Position numbers and translations under genes: made by a program
Assembly (NCBI RefSeq): GCF_002865645.1
Contig: NW_020194638.1
Span: 1,481,974 to 1,545,973 of the forward strand
Length of the DNA: 64,000 bases
Origin: Hyaloscypha bicolor E
Taxonomy: Eukaryota > Ascomycota > Leotiomycetes > Helotiales > Hyaloscyphaceae
Direction: 5' to 3'
The notes under the pieces: generated by a model
What the model was told of the DNA's origin: nothing
The model's input: the letters and a program-made list of their open reading frames with translations, nothing else
Databases searched by the model: none
In this document: piece by piece, positions 1-12,502 of the stretch
Numbering within the stretch: position 1 is the first letter of the stretch
How the letters are laid out: every line of letters starts with the position of its first letter

Positions 1-1088
1 TCCTGGACTTGTGCTCGAGACAGGTCTCGGATGCTCAACATGGGCGTTGGGGTACCTTCGCCGTGGTCGACTGAATCTTGCAAAATTGAGGGTGCAAGTG
101 AGGTTCTTGGGTAGGTTTGTTGACTGCGGGATCCAATCCAGAAGAGTATGGTAAGTGAAGAAATCGCAATTTCGTCAAATGACTCCCACGAATCTGCGGC
201 CGAGGTGGCAGCGGCAAGAACGATACCTTGGGAATGGCCAGTGGTCCCGCTGATTTTTTCTCTGAACTGACCTGGTGTAAGGCCTAGGACTTTGCAGGTG
301 ACCGTGTAATGTGCAAGCTGCACAAGCCCAATCAATGGGAAGCTGACCGGCGCAGAAACCATATAATCAACATCTGGAGTAGCTTCAGGATCGTGGAGCC
401 ATGCCATCACATCCAGGCCTTTCGAGTAGAGCTTTTCCGCTCTTGGGTCCCTGGAGAGATTCTGCAACAGTTCCGCGGCAGAGACGACCAATTCTTCGAC
501 GAATGACGGATATGTCGTGTAAAGTTCTCGTAGTTCCTCGAAATACTCCTCGATGTTTCCCTGCCCGCCAAAGACACTGTAGACCTTGGCGAACTCGTCG
601 CCAACTGCTCGGAATAGCGCGGACTCATGGCGTTTGATTGCTCGGCTTGTGGCAGCACGAGCGGCGTAGTATGCTCTGACGACCTCGAGCTTTTTGGCAT
701 CGATTCCAGGAAGAGTTGCAGTTATGGCATGGACCTCATTGCCTCTTAAAAATGCTCGCTCAAACTCGTTCAACACAAGTTTCAGCACCTCTTCGTATGA
801 GCCCTGCGCATCGTCCTCACCCTCATCAACATCTTGCGCAACAAACCCGAGGTATCGCGCAACAAGCTCTGCCACAGACGACGGCTCGTCGTCTTGTGCT
901 AGTTCGTCTGTTGGGGCGGGGAGTGACGCTAGGAAGCGGTCTTTGATTTGGGCGGCGTGGAAATGGAGGTTTGTCGGTATTAAGAAGGAGTGCTCGAGTG
1001 AGCCGTGGGTAAGAACAAGAGGTCGCAGAGATGCGGAGGATCGAGGTGTAGAGACGCCCGTCTGGGGGCCTGTGGATGTTCCGTACAT
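1..1088 (-). CDS. FAS1: Fatty acid synthase subunit beta, 5' part (runs off the window)
   Basis: The minus strand is open from an ATG at 1088 to base 1, giving 362 codons without a stop; the gene continues past the left edge. FAS1 is the beta subunit of the cytosolic fungal type I fatty acid synthase (alpha6beta6). It carries the acetyltransferase, enoyl reductase, dehydratase and malonyl/palmitoyl transferase domains. The start MYGTSTGPQTG, the segment SLEHSFLIPTNLHFHAAQ and the acyltransferase nucleophile motif GHSQG (Ser286) are what I recognise from fungal beta subunits. Only the N-terminus and the start of the acetyltransferase domain are visible. No intron is seen in this part. It diverges from FAS2 across 1089-2834, so the two subunits probably share promoter elements. 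The family call is firm; the downstream structure cannot be judged here. Confidence 0.93.
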   Translation of the reverse strand, partial: MYGTSTGPQTGVSTPRSSASLRPLVLTHGSLEHSFLIPTNLHFHAAQIKDRFLASLPAPTDELAQDDEPSSVAELVARYLGFVAQDVDEGEDDAQGSYEEVLKLVLNEFERAFLRGNEVHAITATLPGIDAKKLEVVRAYYAARAATSRAIKRHESALFRAVGDEFAKVYSVFGGQGNIEEYFEELRELYTTYPSFVEELVVSAAELLQNLSRDPRAEKLYSKGLDVMAWLHDPEATPDVDYMVSAPVSFPLIGLVQLAHYTVTCKVLGLTPGQFREKISGTTGHSQGIVLAAATSAADSWESFDEIAISSLTILFWIGSRSQQTYPRTSLAPSILQDSVDHGEGTPTPMLSIRDLSRAQVQ

Positions 1089-2834
1089 GTTGGGAGGTTG
1101 ATGTCAGGTTATTAGGGAGATTCTGACATTTGAAGTGTTAGCAAAAAGCTCTCTTAAAGTGCAGAGCAGAAAGTAAACTTCGCAAAGCACTCGAAACATC
1201 ACACTAACCTAGATTTTCAACTCCGTTTACTCAGCGAAGAGCAGGAGCGAAGTAAAGCAGAAAATTGAAGCTGCAAAAAGCAGCGGCGGCGTCGTCTCCT
1301 TGCCAACAAAGTCTTTCTATGGCCGTCTGAAAAGGAAAAGGAGGGTCGTTCTATGATGTGGCAAGAGTTTGAATACGGGAGGATGGAGAGCAGAGAAGGA
1401 GGGGCTGCTTCTCTTGTGTGGAGGTTCAATTGGGGGGTATTTGCAAGAAGCGGTGGTTTCCTCGCAGCTCGAGATCAATTATTGAGCTGTCGGTCTCAAC
1501 GGAACCTCGCCAAATTCTGTCTCCAAGCACTAGCGCAGTGTTGGGCGCACTTCCCGGCACCCCCTGCAGCCTGGCCGCCACGCTTGCTGATTGGCACACA
1601 GCGGCACGGCTGTTGGTGGCAGCCTGCAGGTGAGCGGGCTTGAACTTTGGAGGCTTTGGTCTTGACGGGGACGGGGTCTAGAGTGCGGGAATCGTGCGGA
1701 CAATGAGGGGCTGAGGTGCGATACTCGATGTTGCTGCAGGACAGTTATCATCATTCCTGGCATGGCATAGTCACAGGACGAGGCAGCAATCTGAGAGGTC
1801 CCCGCCAGACTGAGTAAGTGAGACGTGGAAGAGCGCTGCTGGGCGATGTCTTCTTCGCCTTCTGTTTAGTAAACACCTCGGCAGATCAAAGCATACATAT
1901 TGTTGAGGAGCAGAAAACAGCTGCCTGGGTCCAGCGTGATTTACAACGTGTCAAGAACGGTACATCTATTTCGCCGTTCCTTTGGTCCATCTGCGAGGCT
2001 GACGAGGTGAAGGCTGTCCAGGGCAATATAATTTTCTGATAGCCGATATTTGCCCACCCTGCAAATTAGCAACAAGCGAAAAGGGGAAGGGGGAGGCGAG
2101 GGGGGGAGGCGAAGGGAAGGGAATCGAGAACACAATGGCATAACTGTACAACTCCAAGCCGTCGGATTCTCGTGCGATAAGAGCCTGCATAAGGGTGAGC
2201 TGCGATCTTGCCCTTGTCGTCCCAATATCTGGCTCGCATTACGTAGGGCCGTTAGCCCGGGCGAGAGATGTACCACTGTGACCACGGCGGTGACGGGGCC
2301 GGCGACTGAGGCGAGGCAGGCAGGGTGAGGTCGGAGGACGGCGCGGGAACTGGGGACCGCGGCCCCCACTAGTCCCGATGTGGCCATAGCGTCTGCAATC
2401 GTTGGGAGAGCTGCCGTGACGCCCGTCAACTTTTTGGTTCAACACAACGCCAAAGCCAGACTCGACTCTCGAGCCTCAATCAAGGGCGCGGATCAATGCG
2501 GTGCAAGCTCTTCTTCTCCGCACCTAATACCCGCTCCTGATCCTCATCACTCTCTTGGTGACCCTCTGACCCTCGATCAAATATTGCCCACCATTTCTGC
2601 TTCCAATCATTCCTCAGCGACATTCTTTTTCACCCTTTCCTCGCTGCCAGCTTCTTGTTCTTCTAAACTGCCTTTCTTCGCTACTCGCGAAGCTACAACA
2701 AGTGAGACTGGAATTACATCAATCCCCTCAAGCACAGAACAACTTTGGTTGCAAGCCCACCACCCTCACGACCCTCTGTCTGGATACCCTCTCAAACCCC
2801 TAATAAACGTCCTCGGACACAAAATACACTCAAG
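1089..2834. promoter_or_regulatory. Shared divergent FAS1/FAS2 promoter region
   Basis: This 1.75 kb lies between the two start codons of the FAS subunit genes, so both 5' UTRs and promoters must be here. One CCTCGG, the core recognised by the Far-type fatty-acid regulators of filamentous fungi, is at 1876-1881, but a single 6-mer is weak evidence. A G-rich purine run occupies about 2078-2130, and a pyrimidine-rich stretch at about 2600-2700 resembles the leader of a highly expressed fungal gene. I see no convincing gene of its own here. Confidence 0.6.
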
Positions 2835-5800
2835 ATGCGCCCCGAAGTCGAGCAGGAGCTCGCCCATACGCTCCTCATCGAGCTGCTGGCATATCAATTC
2901 GCCTCGCCCGTGAGGTGGATCGAGACACAAGATGTCATTCTCGCAGAAAAGACGACGGAGCGGATTGTCGAAATCGGCCCTGCGGATACACTTGGGGTCA
3001 TGGCCAAGAGAACTCTGGCCTCCAAGTACGAAGCTTACGATGCTGCAAAATCGGTTCAAAGACAAATTCTCTGCTACAACAAGGATGCAAAGGAGATCTA
3101 CTACGATGTGGATCCCGTTGAAGACGAACCTGAGCCCTCAGCTGCTGGCCCAAGTACCTCTGCACCAGCTTCCGCACCATCCTCGACTTCAGCACCAGTA
3201 GCGGCCGCCCCTCCTCCACCCAGCGCTGGACCTGCAGCACAGCTTCCAGATGCCCCAGTCGGCGCAGTAGATATTGTGCGAGCACTCATCGCTCAAAAAC
3301 TCAAGAAGCCCCTCTTGGAGATCCCTCTGAGCAAAGCAATCAAGGATCTTGTCGGTGGTAAGTAGAGAAAATTTCCAAATTGAGGCGAGGTCTGAGGCTA
3401 ACGATTCCGCTCCGTAGGCAAATCTACCCTCCAGAACGAAATATTAGGAGATTTGGGCAAGGAATTTGGTTCCACACCCGAGAAACCAGAAGATACCCCC
3501 CTCGATGAGCTAGGAGCATCGATGCAGGCCACGTTCAATGGCCAACTTGGAAAGCAATCCTCCTCTCTCGTCGCAAGATTAATCTCCTCGAAAATGCCAG
3601 GAGGCTTCAACATTACAGCAGCGCGAAAATACCTTGAGACTAGATGGGGCCTGGCTTCAGGGAGACAAGACGGAGTTTTGTTGTTGGCTTTGACCATGGA
3701 GCCAGCAGCACGTCTTGGTTCAGAAAATGATGCCAAGGCATATCTCGACGACGTTTCCCAGAAATATGCCACGAATGTTGGCATCAGTCTATCTGCACCA
3801 GTCGCCGGTGGTGATGGAGGTGCTGGAGGAGGAGGGATGATGATGGATCCGGCCGCCATTGATGCTTTGACCAAGGATCAAAGGGCCCTTTTCAAGCAGC
3901 AGTTGGAGCTCTTCGCAAGGTATTTGAAGATGGACCTTCGCGCTGGCGACAAAGCCTTCATTGGATCGCAAGAGTCATCAAAAGCCCTGCAAGCGCAATT
4001 AGATCTTTGGAACGTAGAACATGGAGAAGTTTACGCTGCTGGTATCGAGCCGAGTTTCAGCGCACTCAAGGCTCGAGTCTACGATTCGTCCTGGAATTGG
4101 GCTCGCCAAGATGCTTTGACAATGTACTACGACATCATTTTCGGCCGTTTGAAGGCTGTTGATCGAGAAATTGTAAGCCAGTGTATTCGAATCATGAATC
4201 GATCGAATCCTACACTCCTCGACTTCATGCAGTACCATATCGACAACTGCCCAACTGAGCGAGGTGAGACCTATGCTCTCGCCAAGGAGCTCGGTCAACA
4301 GCTCATCGAGAACTGCAAAGAAGTCTTGGGGACAGCGCCTGCCTACAAGGATGTTTCGATACCAACCGGACCTCATACCAGCATCGATGCACGCGGAAAC
4401 TTGGACTATGCTGAAGTTCCAAGAACTAGCGTCCGAAAACTCGAGCATTATGTTCGGGAAATGGCTGATGGCGGCAAGATTTCTGAATACGGCAACCGCA
4501 CGAAGGTCCAGAATGACCTGAGCCGCATCTACAAACTCATTAAGCAACAACATAAGCTTTCGAAGTCTTCTCAACTGCAGATCAAGGCACTCTATGGCGA
4601 TGTCATCCGATCACTCGCAATGAGCGAAGGCCAGATCATTCCAAAGGAGAACGGTAATGGAAAGCTTAACGGCGCTGCCAAGAAGAGTGCCGTTCGCACC
4701 GGACCTGTGAAGACTGGCAAGGTCGAGACGATCCCTTTCTTGCACTTGAAGAGAAAGGATGAGCACGGTTGGGAATACAGCAAAAAGCTCACTGGTATCT
4801 ACCTCGATGGTCTAGAGCAGGCTGCCAAATCCGGCGTCACGTTCCAGGGCAAGAATGCTTTGATGACCGGTGCGGGTGCTGGCTCAATTGGCGCGGAAGT
4901 TCTTCAAGGCCTGATCAGTGGTGGTGCAAAGGTGGTTGTTACCACCAGCCGTTTCTCACGCGAGGTTACCGAGTACTACCAATCAATGTACTCTCGCTAC
5001 GGTTCTCGAGGCTCTCAACTCATTGTCGTTCCCTTCAATCAAGGTAGTAAACAGGATGTTGAGGCTTTGATCAACTATATCTACGATCCCAAGAAGGGTC
5101 TTGGGTGGGATCTTGACTTCGTTGTCCCTTTTGCTGCTATCCCTGAAAATGGTCGCGAGATCGACAGCATAGATTCTAAATCCGAACTTGCTCATCGCAT
5201 CATGTTGACCAACCTTCTGCGTCTCCTTGGTTGCATCAAAACACAAAAGGCTGAACGAGGCTTCGAAACTCGACCTGCACAAGTCGTTCTACCTCTGTCG
5301 CCCAATCACGGTACTTTCGGAAATGACGGTCTCTATTCCGAGTCCAAGCTGGCTCTCGAGACCTTGTTCAATCGATGGCACTCAGAAAGCTGGGGCAATT
5401 TCCTCACTATCTGCGGTGCTGTCATTGGTTGGACTCGTGGTACTGGTCTCATGTCTGGCAATAACATTGTTGCTGAAGGTGTCGAGGCTTATGGTGTGCG
5501 TACATTCTCTCAGACAGAGATGGCTTTCAACTTGCTTGGGCTCATGTCACCAACCATCGTCGACCTTTGCCAATCCGAGCCTGTGTTTGCCGATCTTAAC
5601 GGTGGACTTCAATTCATCCCAGACCTCAACAATTTGATGTGGAAGCTCAGAAAGGACATCATGGAGACCAGTGAGGTCAGACAGGCCGTCACGAAGGAGA
5701 CCGCAATTGAGAACAAGATTGTCAATGGTGAGGATAGCGAGGCACTCTACAAGAAGGTCACAATCGAGCCTCGTGCCAACATCAAGTTCGAGTTCCCTCC

Positions 5801-8530
5801 GCTTCCAAACTGGAAGAAAGAGGTCGAGCCTCTCAACGAAAACCTCAAGGGTATGGTTGATCTCGAGAAGGTGGTCGTCGTGACCGGTTTCGCTGAAGTT
5901 GGGCCTTGGGGTAACTCTCGTACTCGATGGGAAATGGAAGCATACGGCAAGTTCTCACTTGAGGGTTGTGTCGAGATGGCCTGGATCATGGGTCTCATCA
6001 AGAATCACAATGGACCTATCAAGGGGAAGCAATACGCCGGTTGGGTGGATGCCAAATCCGGAGAACCTGTCGATGACAAGGACATCAAAGCCAAGTATGA
6101 AAAGCACGTTCTTGAGCACTCTGGTATTCGTCTCATCGAGCCTGAGCTCTTCAAGGGCTACGACCCCAACAAGAAGCAGATGCTTCAAGAGGTCGTGATC
6201 GAAGAAGATCTCGAGCCATTCGAGACCTCAAAAGAGACCGCCGAGGAGTTCAGACGCGAGCATGGCGACAAAGCAGAGATCTTCGAGATTCCAGAATCCG
6301 GCGAATACATTGTGAGAATGAAGAAGGGAGCCACACTTATGATCCCCAAAGCACTTCGATTCGATCGTCTCGTTGCCGGACAAATTCCAACTGGTTGGAA
6401 TGCTAAGCACTACGGTATTCCTGACGATATTATCTCGCAAGTGGATCCAGTCACACTGTTCGTTCTTGTCTGCACTGTTGAATCATTATTGGCGTCTGGT
6501 ATCACAGATCCATATGAGTTTTACAAGTATGTCCACATCTCCGAAGTCGGTAACTGCATTGGTTCCGGTATTGGCGGTACTTCGGCTTTGAGAGGCATGT
6601 ACAAGGATCGCTTCTTGGATAAGCCTCTTCAGAAGGATATTCTCCAAGAGTCCTTCATCAACACCATGAGCGCTTGGGTTAACATGCTACTTCTCTCGTC
6701 GACTGGTCCAATCAAGACTCCTGTTGGTGCCTGCGCAACTGCAGTTGAGTCCGCTGACATTGGCTATGAAACCATTATGGAGGGCAAGGCTCGTGTCTGC
6801 TTTATTGGTGGTTTCGACGACTTCCAAGAAGAAGGGTCATACGAATTTGCCAACATGAAGGCAACCAGCAACGCTGTCGATGAGTTTGCCCACGGGCGCA
6901 CGCCTAAGGAAATGTCACGACCGACTACCACAACCAGAAGTGGGTTTATGGAGTCGCAAGGGTGTGGTATTCAAGTCATTATGACTGCCAGACTTGCTCT
7001 TGATATGGGCGTTCCCATCTACGGTATCCTCGGTTTGACGTCGACTGCTACCGATAAGATTGGCCGATCCGTACCCGCACCTGGTCAAGGTGTTCTCACG
7101 ACTGCTCGTGAGAATGCTGGCAAGTTCCCATCGCCTCTTCTCGACATCAAGTACCGTCGCCGACAAATTGAACTCCGAAAGAAGAACATCAAGCAATGGC
7201 AAGAGTCAGAGCTGGAGTATCTTCACGAAGAGATTGCCGCCATGAAGGCTCAGGGCCAACAATTCAACGAATCAGAGTATGCTCAAGATCGTGCCATGCA
7301 CATTGAGCGTGAGGCTGCACGCCAAGAGAGTGATGCTCTGAATAGCCTAGGCAACAACTTCTGGAAGAAAGATTCAACTATTGCACCTCTTCGTGGAGCT
7401 CTTGCCACTTGGGGCCTTACAATCGATGACCTTGATGTTGCGTCGTTCCACGGCACTTCTACAGTGGCCAACGACAAGAATGAGTCTTCCGTCGTTTGCC
7501 AACAACTAAAACATCTCGGCCGAAAGAAGGGTAACGCTGTTATGGGTATCTTCCAGAAATACCTTACAGGTCATCCAAAGGGTGCTGCGGGTGCCTGGAT
7601 GATGAACGGCTGCTTGCAAGTCCTCAACACTGGCTTGGTGCCGGGCAACAGAAATGCCGACAATGTCGATCAAGTCATGGAGCAATTCGACTACATTGTG
7701 TACCCAAGTCGAAGCATCCAAACCGACGGCGTCAAAGCTTTCTCTGTTACGTCGTTCGGTTTCGGTCAAAAGGGTACTCAGGCAATTGGTATTCACCCCA
7801 AGTACCTCTTTGCCACTCTTGATGAAGCTACCTATGCTTCTTACTGCGCCAAGGTTGAGTCACGACAAAAGAAGGCATACAGATATTTCCATAATGGATT
7901 GATCACAAACACCTTGTTCGTCGCAAAGACTCACGCACCGTACTCTGACGAGCAGCAAGGAGCAGTCTTCCTCAACCCAGATGCTCGTGTCTCCATCGAC
8001 AAGAAGTCTTCAGCTCTTACCTATGCCCCCAACTTCTCAAAGAAAGCCAGCAATAAGGAGAAGACCGATAGCACCAAGCAAATGGTGGAGTCCTTGGCCA
8101 AGGGGGCTGCCACAGCCAACAACAAGGTCGGAGTTGATGTTGAGGACATCTCTGCCATCAACATTGAAAACGACACCTTCTTGGAACGCAACTTCACCGA
8201 CAAAGAACGGGCGTACTGCCTCAAGGCACCACATCCGCATGCTTCCTTTGCTGGGAAGTGGAGTGCTAAGGAAGCTGTGTTCAAGTCACTTGGTGTGGGA
8301 AGTAAGGGAGCCGGTGCACCATTGAAGGAGATTGAAATCACCAACAACGAGAAGGGTGCACCAATTGTCACTGTAAGTCATCGCAATTCTTCCCCTCCTC
8401 ATCCACTAACGAGGTCCAGCTCCACGGTGAAGCCGCAGCAACAGCAAAGAAAGCCGGCGTAAAGGAAATCAGTATTTCGATCTCACATTCCGATTCCCAG
8501 GCTATTGCTATCGCTGTTTCTACTTTTTAG
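2835..8530 (+). CDS. FAS2: Fatty acid synthase subunit alpha
   Basis: Join 2835..3357, 3418..8372, 8420..8530, giving 1862 aa, the usual size of fungal FAS alpha. This subunit carries the acyl carrier, ketoreductase, ketosynthase and phosphopantetheinyl transferase (PPT) activities. The start [14 protein letters not shown] is the expected one. The ACP attachment motif GGKSTLQNE is completed across intron 1 (Ser177). The ketoreductase nucleotide loop GAGAGSIG is near residue 660. In the ketosynthase, Cys1280 lies in GACATA, with His1519 (FHGTST) and His1560 (TGHPKG). The C-terminal PPT domain starts near 1745 (GVDVEDI) and contains [12 protein letters not shown]. The last exon, needed to restore the end [15 protein letters not shown], follows a 47-bp intron whose donor GTAAGT is otherwise translated through. 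FAS1 diverges upstream; the two subunits form one complex. Confidence 0.96.
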
Positions 8531-9542
8531 ACTTCTTGTCTTCTTGTACAATGACGGGGGTTTGCATTACCTTGCACCGCCCCGATGGGGATATACCGGC
8601 GCTTCTCGCATGAAGATTCTTGTTTGTGATTTGTTAATGGAAAGATTAGAAGGTGCTTATTTATGTTTGTACGAATGTTACAGAGACTGAATAAGCGTGA
8701 AAGTCTGTTGCTCCTCGAGTCGAGGCAAAGTAAATAGGTGAAAATGGCATTTGTTAGACTAGATCATTCTGTTCCATTCCCATCTTAAGTCTTCACCTTT
8801 CCCCTCTGACAAACCTCACCAAGAAATGGAGGGGTCACGGGGCGTTGTTGTATTTCTATGCACAGCATGATTGTATTGGACAACCCAGCTTAAAATAGTG
8901 ACCGATATCAATGAGACCTCTGAGATAATTCAAAGCGCACGAAAAAGACGAGAGCATGATGTCAAGACCCGGCGACACAACGATGACCCCTTTCTCTAAT
9001 GCCCCTTTCCTGATTGGCCGATCTTCCTACCCCGAGCTTTCCCCGCAAATGTAGTCTCGAGCTCCTGCCGAGATCGGCTGGGGAGAAAGACCAACTCTTT
9101 GCAACTCTAGAATAGCTCCAACGCCACCATGTATTGCTGATCTTGAACTTCTAGACTCAATTGAAAACTCTTTGCTTTAGCATTTCTTAACTGAACCGCC
9201 GAAGATTTATGTTTCCTTGCTGTAAACAAAAATAAAAACGTTTTCAGGCTCGGTAGCCATTTGACCGAATTTGCGTTGGAATAGCCGACACCCGACCAAA
9301 TCGTCTTGAGCAACATCCGCGCTCTATTCCCGCGATTCATTCTCCAGAGCTAACCAGCACTATCCGCCCTCGGTGCATTATTAAGATCTCGTGCCTAGAT
9401 CTTTCTTTTGAATTTATATCTCTCTTTCCTTTCGGGCTATTTTCTTTTCTCATCTCACCTTCAACGATTTGCAAGATACCCGACTTCGATCATACGACCC
9501 CGAATCCCTTGATAGACCGGACCATAACGAAACGCCGACAGG
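8531..9542. other. Intergenic: FAS2 3' end and upstream region of the next gene
   Basis: About 1 kb between FAS2 and the cytochrome b2-like gene. It should hold the FAS2 3' UTR and the promoter of the next gene, with a pyrimidine-rich leader at about 9410-9480. No coding region or repeat is recognised. Confidence 0.5.
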
Positions 9543-11304
9543 ATGCCTTTGACCGGAGCAGAAGTGGCAAAGCACAACTCTAGAGAGAGCTGCTGGGTGA
9601 TTGTACATGTAGGTCTTGGCTGTGGCCAATCATTGACAGTGGCTGATCTTTGCAGGGCAAAGCATATGATGTTACGGAATTCCTTCCTGGTATGCCAACA
9701 TATTGTCCCGCCTTCTCCTAGGGATTCAAGCGAGTTAACAAGATTCTCAGAACACCCCGGGGGCCCGAAGATAATACTCAAGTACGCTGTAAGTATCAAT
9801 TAAAAGTACTAGGTGCTTCAGGACAAGACAGCCCCCAGTACCATCAAGGCCAGGCCATTAACATTGCGCAGGGCAAAGATGCTACCGAAGAATTTGAACC
9901 CATACATCCTCCCGACACCCTTGACAAGTTTCTCGATCACGCGAAGCACCTGGGAGAGGTTGACATGAACACGGTGGAGAAGGAGGCGAAGGAGGAATCG
10001 GCGGAAGAGAAAGAAAGACAAGAGCGAATTAAACGCATGCCAATTTTGGAACAATGCTACAATCTCATGGACTTCGAAGCGGTGGCGAGAGGGGTTATGA
10101 AGAAGACAGCATGGGCATATTATTCAAGCGGTGCTGATGATGAGATTGTATACTTCCTCTCTGGTATAGAGGAATTTGGCTGACATCTGCAGACTATGAG
10201 AGAAAACCACTCCGCCTTCCACAAGATCTGGTTCCGGCCCCGGATTCTCGTTGATGTCGAAAAGATTGATTTCACCACTTCGATGCTTGGGACGAAAGTT
10301 GATATTCCCTTCTATGTTACCGCTACTGCGTTAGGGAAGTTGGGTCACCACGAAGGAGAAGTCGTTCTCACCAGGTCTGCAAAGAAGCACAATGTTGTTC
10401 AGATGATACCCACTCTCGCCTCATGTTCGTTCGACGAAATCATGGATGCCGCTGAAGGAGACCAAGTTCAATGGATGCAACTCTACGTGAACAAGGACCG
10501 AGAAATCACAAAGAAGATCGTCCAGCACGCCGAGAAACGTGGGTGTAAGGGTCTTTTCATCACAGTCGATGCACCTCAACTCGGTCGTCGAGAAAAGGAC
10601 ATGCGATCAAAGTTCACAGATACTGGATCGAATGTTCAAGCAGGGTCTCAAACCGACAACTCTCAGGGTGCGGCAAGAGCTATCTCCAGTTTCATCGATC
10701 CTGCTTTGAGCTGGAAGGATATTCTATGGTTTCAATCCATTACCAAGATGCCAATCATTCTCAAGGGCGTTCAGAGGGTAGAAGATGTCATTCGAGCTAT
10801 CGAAAGCGGTGTTCAAGGTGTCGTTCTTTCCAACCACGGAGGCCGCCAACTTGACTTCGCTCGTTCTGGTATCGAGGTTCTTGCTGAAGTCATGCCTGTT
10901 CTTCGTGAGCGCGGCTGGGAGGACCGAATCGAGATCTATGTCGACGGTGGCGTGAGGAGAGCTACCGATATTATCAAGGCTCTTTGCCTTGGTGCTAAGG
11001 GTGTTGGCATTGGAAGACCGTTCTTGTATGCCATGAGTGCTTATGGACAGCCTGGTGTTGATCGCGCTATACAATTGTTGAAGGATGAAATGGAGATGGG
11101 TATGAGATTGATTGGATGCTCGAGCGTCGACCAGTTGAATCCTACGCTGGTGGATACCAGGGGCTTGAGCATGCACACGACAAGCGTGCCCTCTGATACT
11201 TTGGTGAGTCCTCCTTCCTGCTTTCGATTTCGCAAGGCTTACTGTCACAGGGACTTTCCATTTACGATCCTCTGGTAAGTCCCAAGGAGAAGGCGAAGTT
11301 ATAG
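9543..11304 (+). CDS. Cytochrome b2-type FMN-dependent 2-hydroxyacid (L-lactate) dehydrogenase
   Basis: Join 9543..9608, 9656..9689, 9751..9788, 9872..10147, 10193..11203, 11251..11304, giving 492 aa. An N-terminal cytochrome b5-like heme domain (residues 1 to about 80) has EHPGG (His35) and FEPIH (His58) as heme ligands. It is followed by an FMN-binding TIM-barrel domain (about 100-480). The active-site motif SNHGGRQLD gives His353 and Arg356, with VDGGVRR and the phosphate-binding GIGRPFLYA downstream. The family oxidises L-lactate or similar hydroxyacids and passes electrons to heme. The N-terminus begins directly with the b5 domain, so the mitochondrial presequence of yeast Cyb2 is absent; a cytosolic paralogue is likely. 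Six exons rest on frame-consistent GT-AG introns of about 45-85 bp. The exact substrate is unproven. Confidence 0.88.
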
Positions 11305-11510
11305 TTCTATTTGCATTCACCCGCCATATCATGACCACGTAAGATCTTACATCTAGAATCTGTACATATTCAATATTTGCAACGTAAACATCATGTTGAC
11401 CTCTCGATATCAATCACCCTTGAACTTTTCTCTATTGAATGAATATAGATTCTTCTCTCTATTAAATCATTACACTTTACCGCGACGGAAGGGGTACGAG
11501 GGAATACTCG

Positions 11511-12495
11511 CTAAAGCATTTCCATTTTCAACGACACCACATCTCCACAAGAACATCCTGAAGATCCGACAGAACTCCAAAGTCCATTTCGACTTGCTTG
11601 GAGAAGAGGGAAAGTGCTATTAGACAGCAAGTAATATGGATTGATGGGAATGCAATGGCCTCCAACGCCTAAGCTGGGTGCGAACGGTGCATATCCGAAT
11701 GGTTTGGTTGCGGCCGAGGAGACTTCGAAGGGGTCGACGCCGTGCGGAATGCACGCGTCCGCCATTTCATTCGCATATGCGATCATCGCCATACGCTGGT
11801 AGTTCTCGTACAGCTTCGTCATTTCCGCTACCTCGGGCCTGGATACAGGCACGATCGATTCGAAGACTGTGGAATAAGGCTTGGAGATACTCTCGAGGGA
11901 CCCGGGAACAATATCGTCCAGACTGAAATAATTTTGGGGATGATTCTCGCTGGAGGCTCCGTCCGTCCAGGATCCACACGCTGGAAATTCCGGATCAGCG
12001 TTGATTTTCACTCTGGCTAAGGTTTGGGTGTCTTAACTCTGGAGACATGCCAGCGACGAGACGTCTTGTCGCTGCCAACGGCCCAAGAAGCTGTCTCGTC
12101 ATCCCCACAGCGACAGAACTCTCGCCTGCTCGTTGTGAAACGAACTGTTTCCCTTTCTCTGTACTCCTCTGAGATCGCTTTGATGCATTTTTCGGAGATG
12201 TCGAATCCGAGAACCTTGTAATGAGTCGAACACGTGTCGATGAGATGAGATGAGATCCTACATAGTCGACTCCTATAGCCACTACCAACGGCTCGGAATC
12301 TTGATCGACTGCGGTGAAGATCTGAGGAGACTCTGTCCAAGCATTCTCTTCTAATTCTTCGGTCGGTGGAGTTACCGGAGAGTGTTCTTCGTCGAACTGG
12401 CTCCGGGAACTGGATTGCTTTGAGGATCGAGAGAAGTACGAGTCCTCTTGCACATGGAGAACTTTTTCGGTATTCATTTGAGCGGAGTTCAACAT
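11511..12495 (-). pseudogene. Decayed UDP-glucose/GDP-mannose dehydrogenase-family gene
   Basis: On the minus strand, pieces of an NDP-sugar dehydrogenase lie in the right order but in different frames. The N-terminal Rossmann piece VVAIGVDYVGSHLI (about 12280-12240) is continued by HYKVLGFDISEKCIKAIS in another frame. A piece ESSVAVGMTRQLLGPLA follows. Then a well-preserved central domain (12011-11590) contains DDIVPGSLESI, EMTKLYENYQRM and the catalytic-cysteine motif GVGGHCIPINPYYL. Expected segments between these pieces are missing, and the C-terminal domain is cut off by a frame change near 11590, just downstream of the cytochrome b2-like gene. The normal family oxidises the sugar C6 of NDP-sugars to a carboxylate using NAD. 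Several deletions and frameshifts make this non-functional. A split gene with unusual introns is possible but would not restore the missing blocks. Confidence 0.75.
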
Positions 12496-12502
12496 TACTC
12501 AC

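Noticed and set aside
407..700. 97-codon minus ORF within FAS1
   Set aside because: It is in a different frame from the recognisable FAS1 protein and is a shadow of it.
3999..4574. 191-codon minus ORF opposite FAS2
   Set aside because: Antisense shadow of the FAS2 coding region without any domain.
10724..11413. 229-codon minus ORF opposite the cytochrome b2-like gene
   Set aside because: Antisense to a well-supported enzyme domain; no family resemblance.
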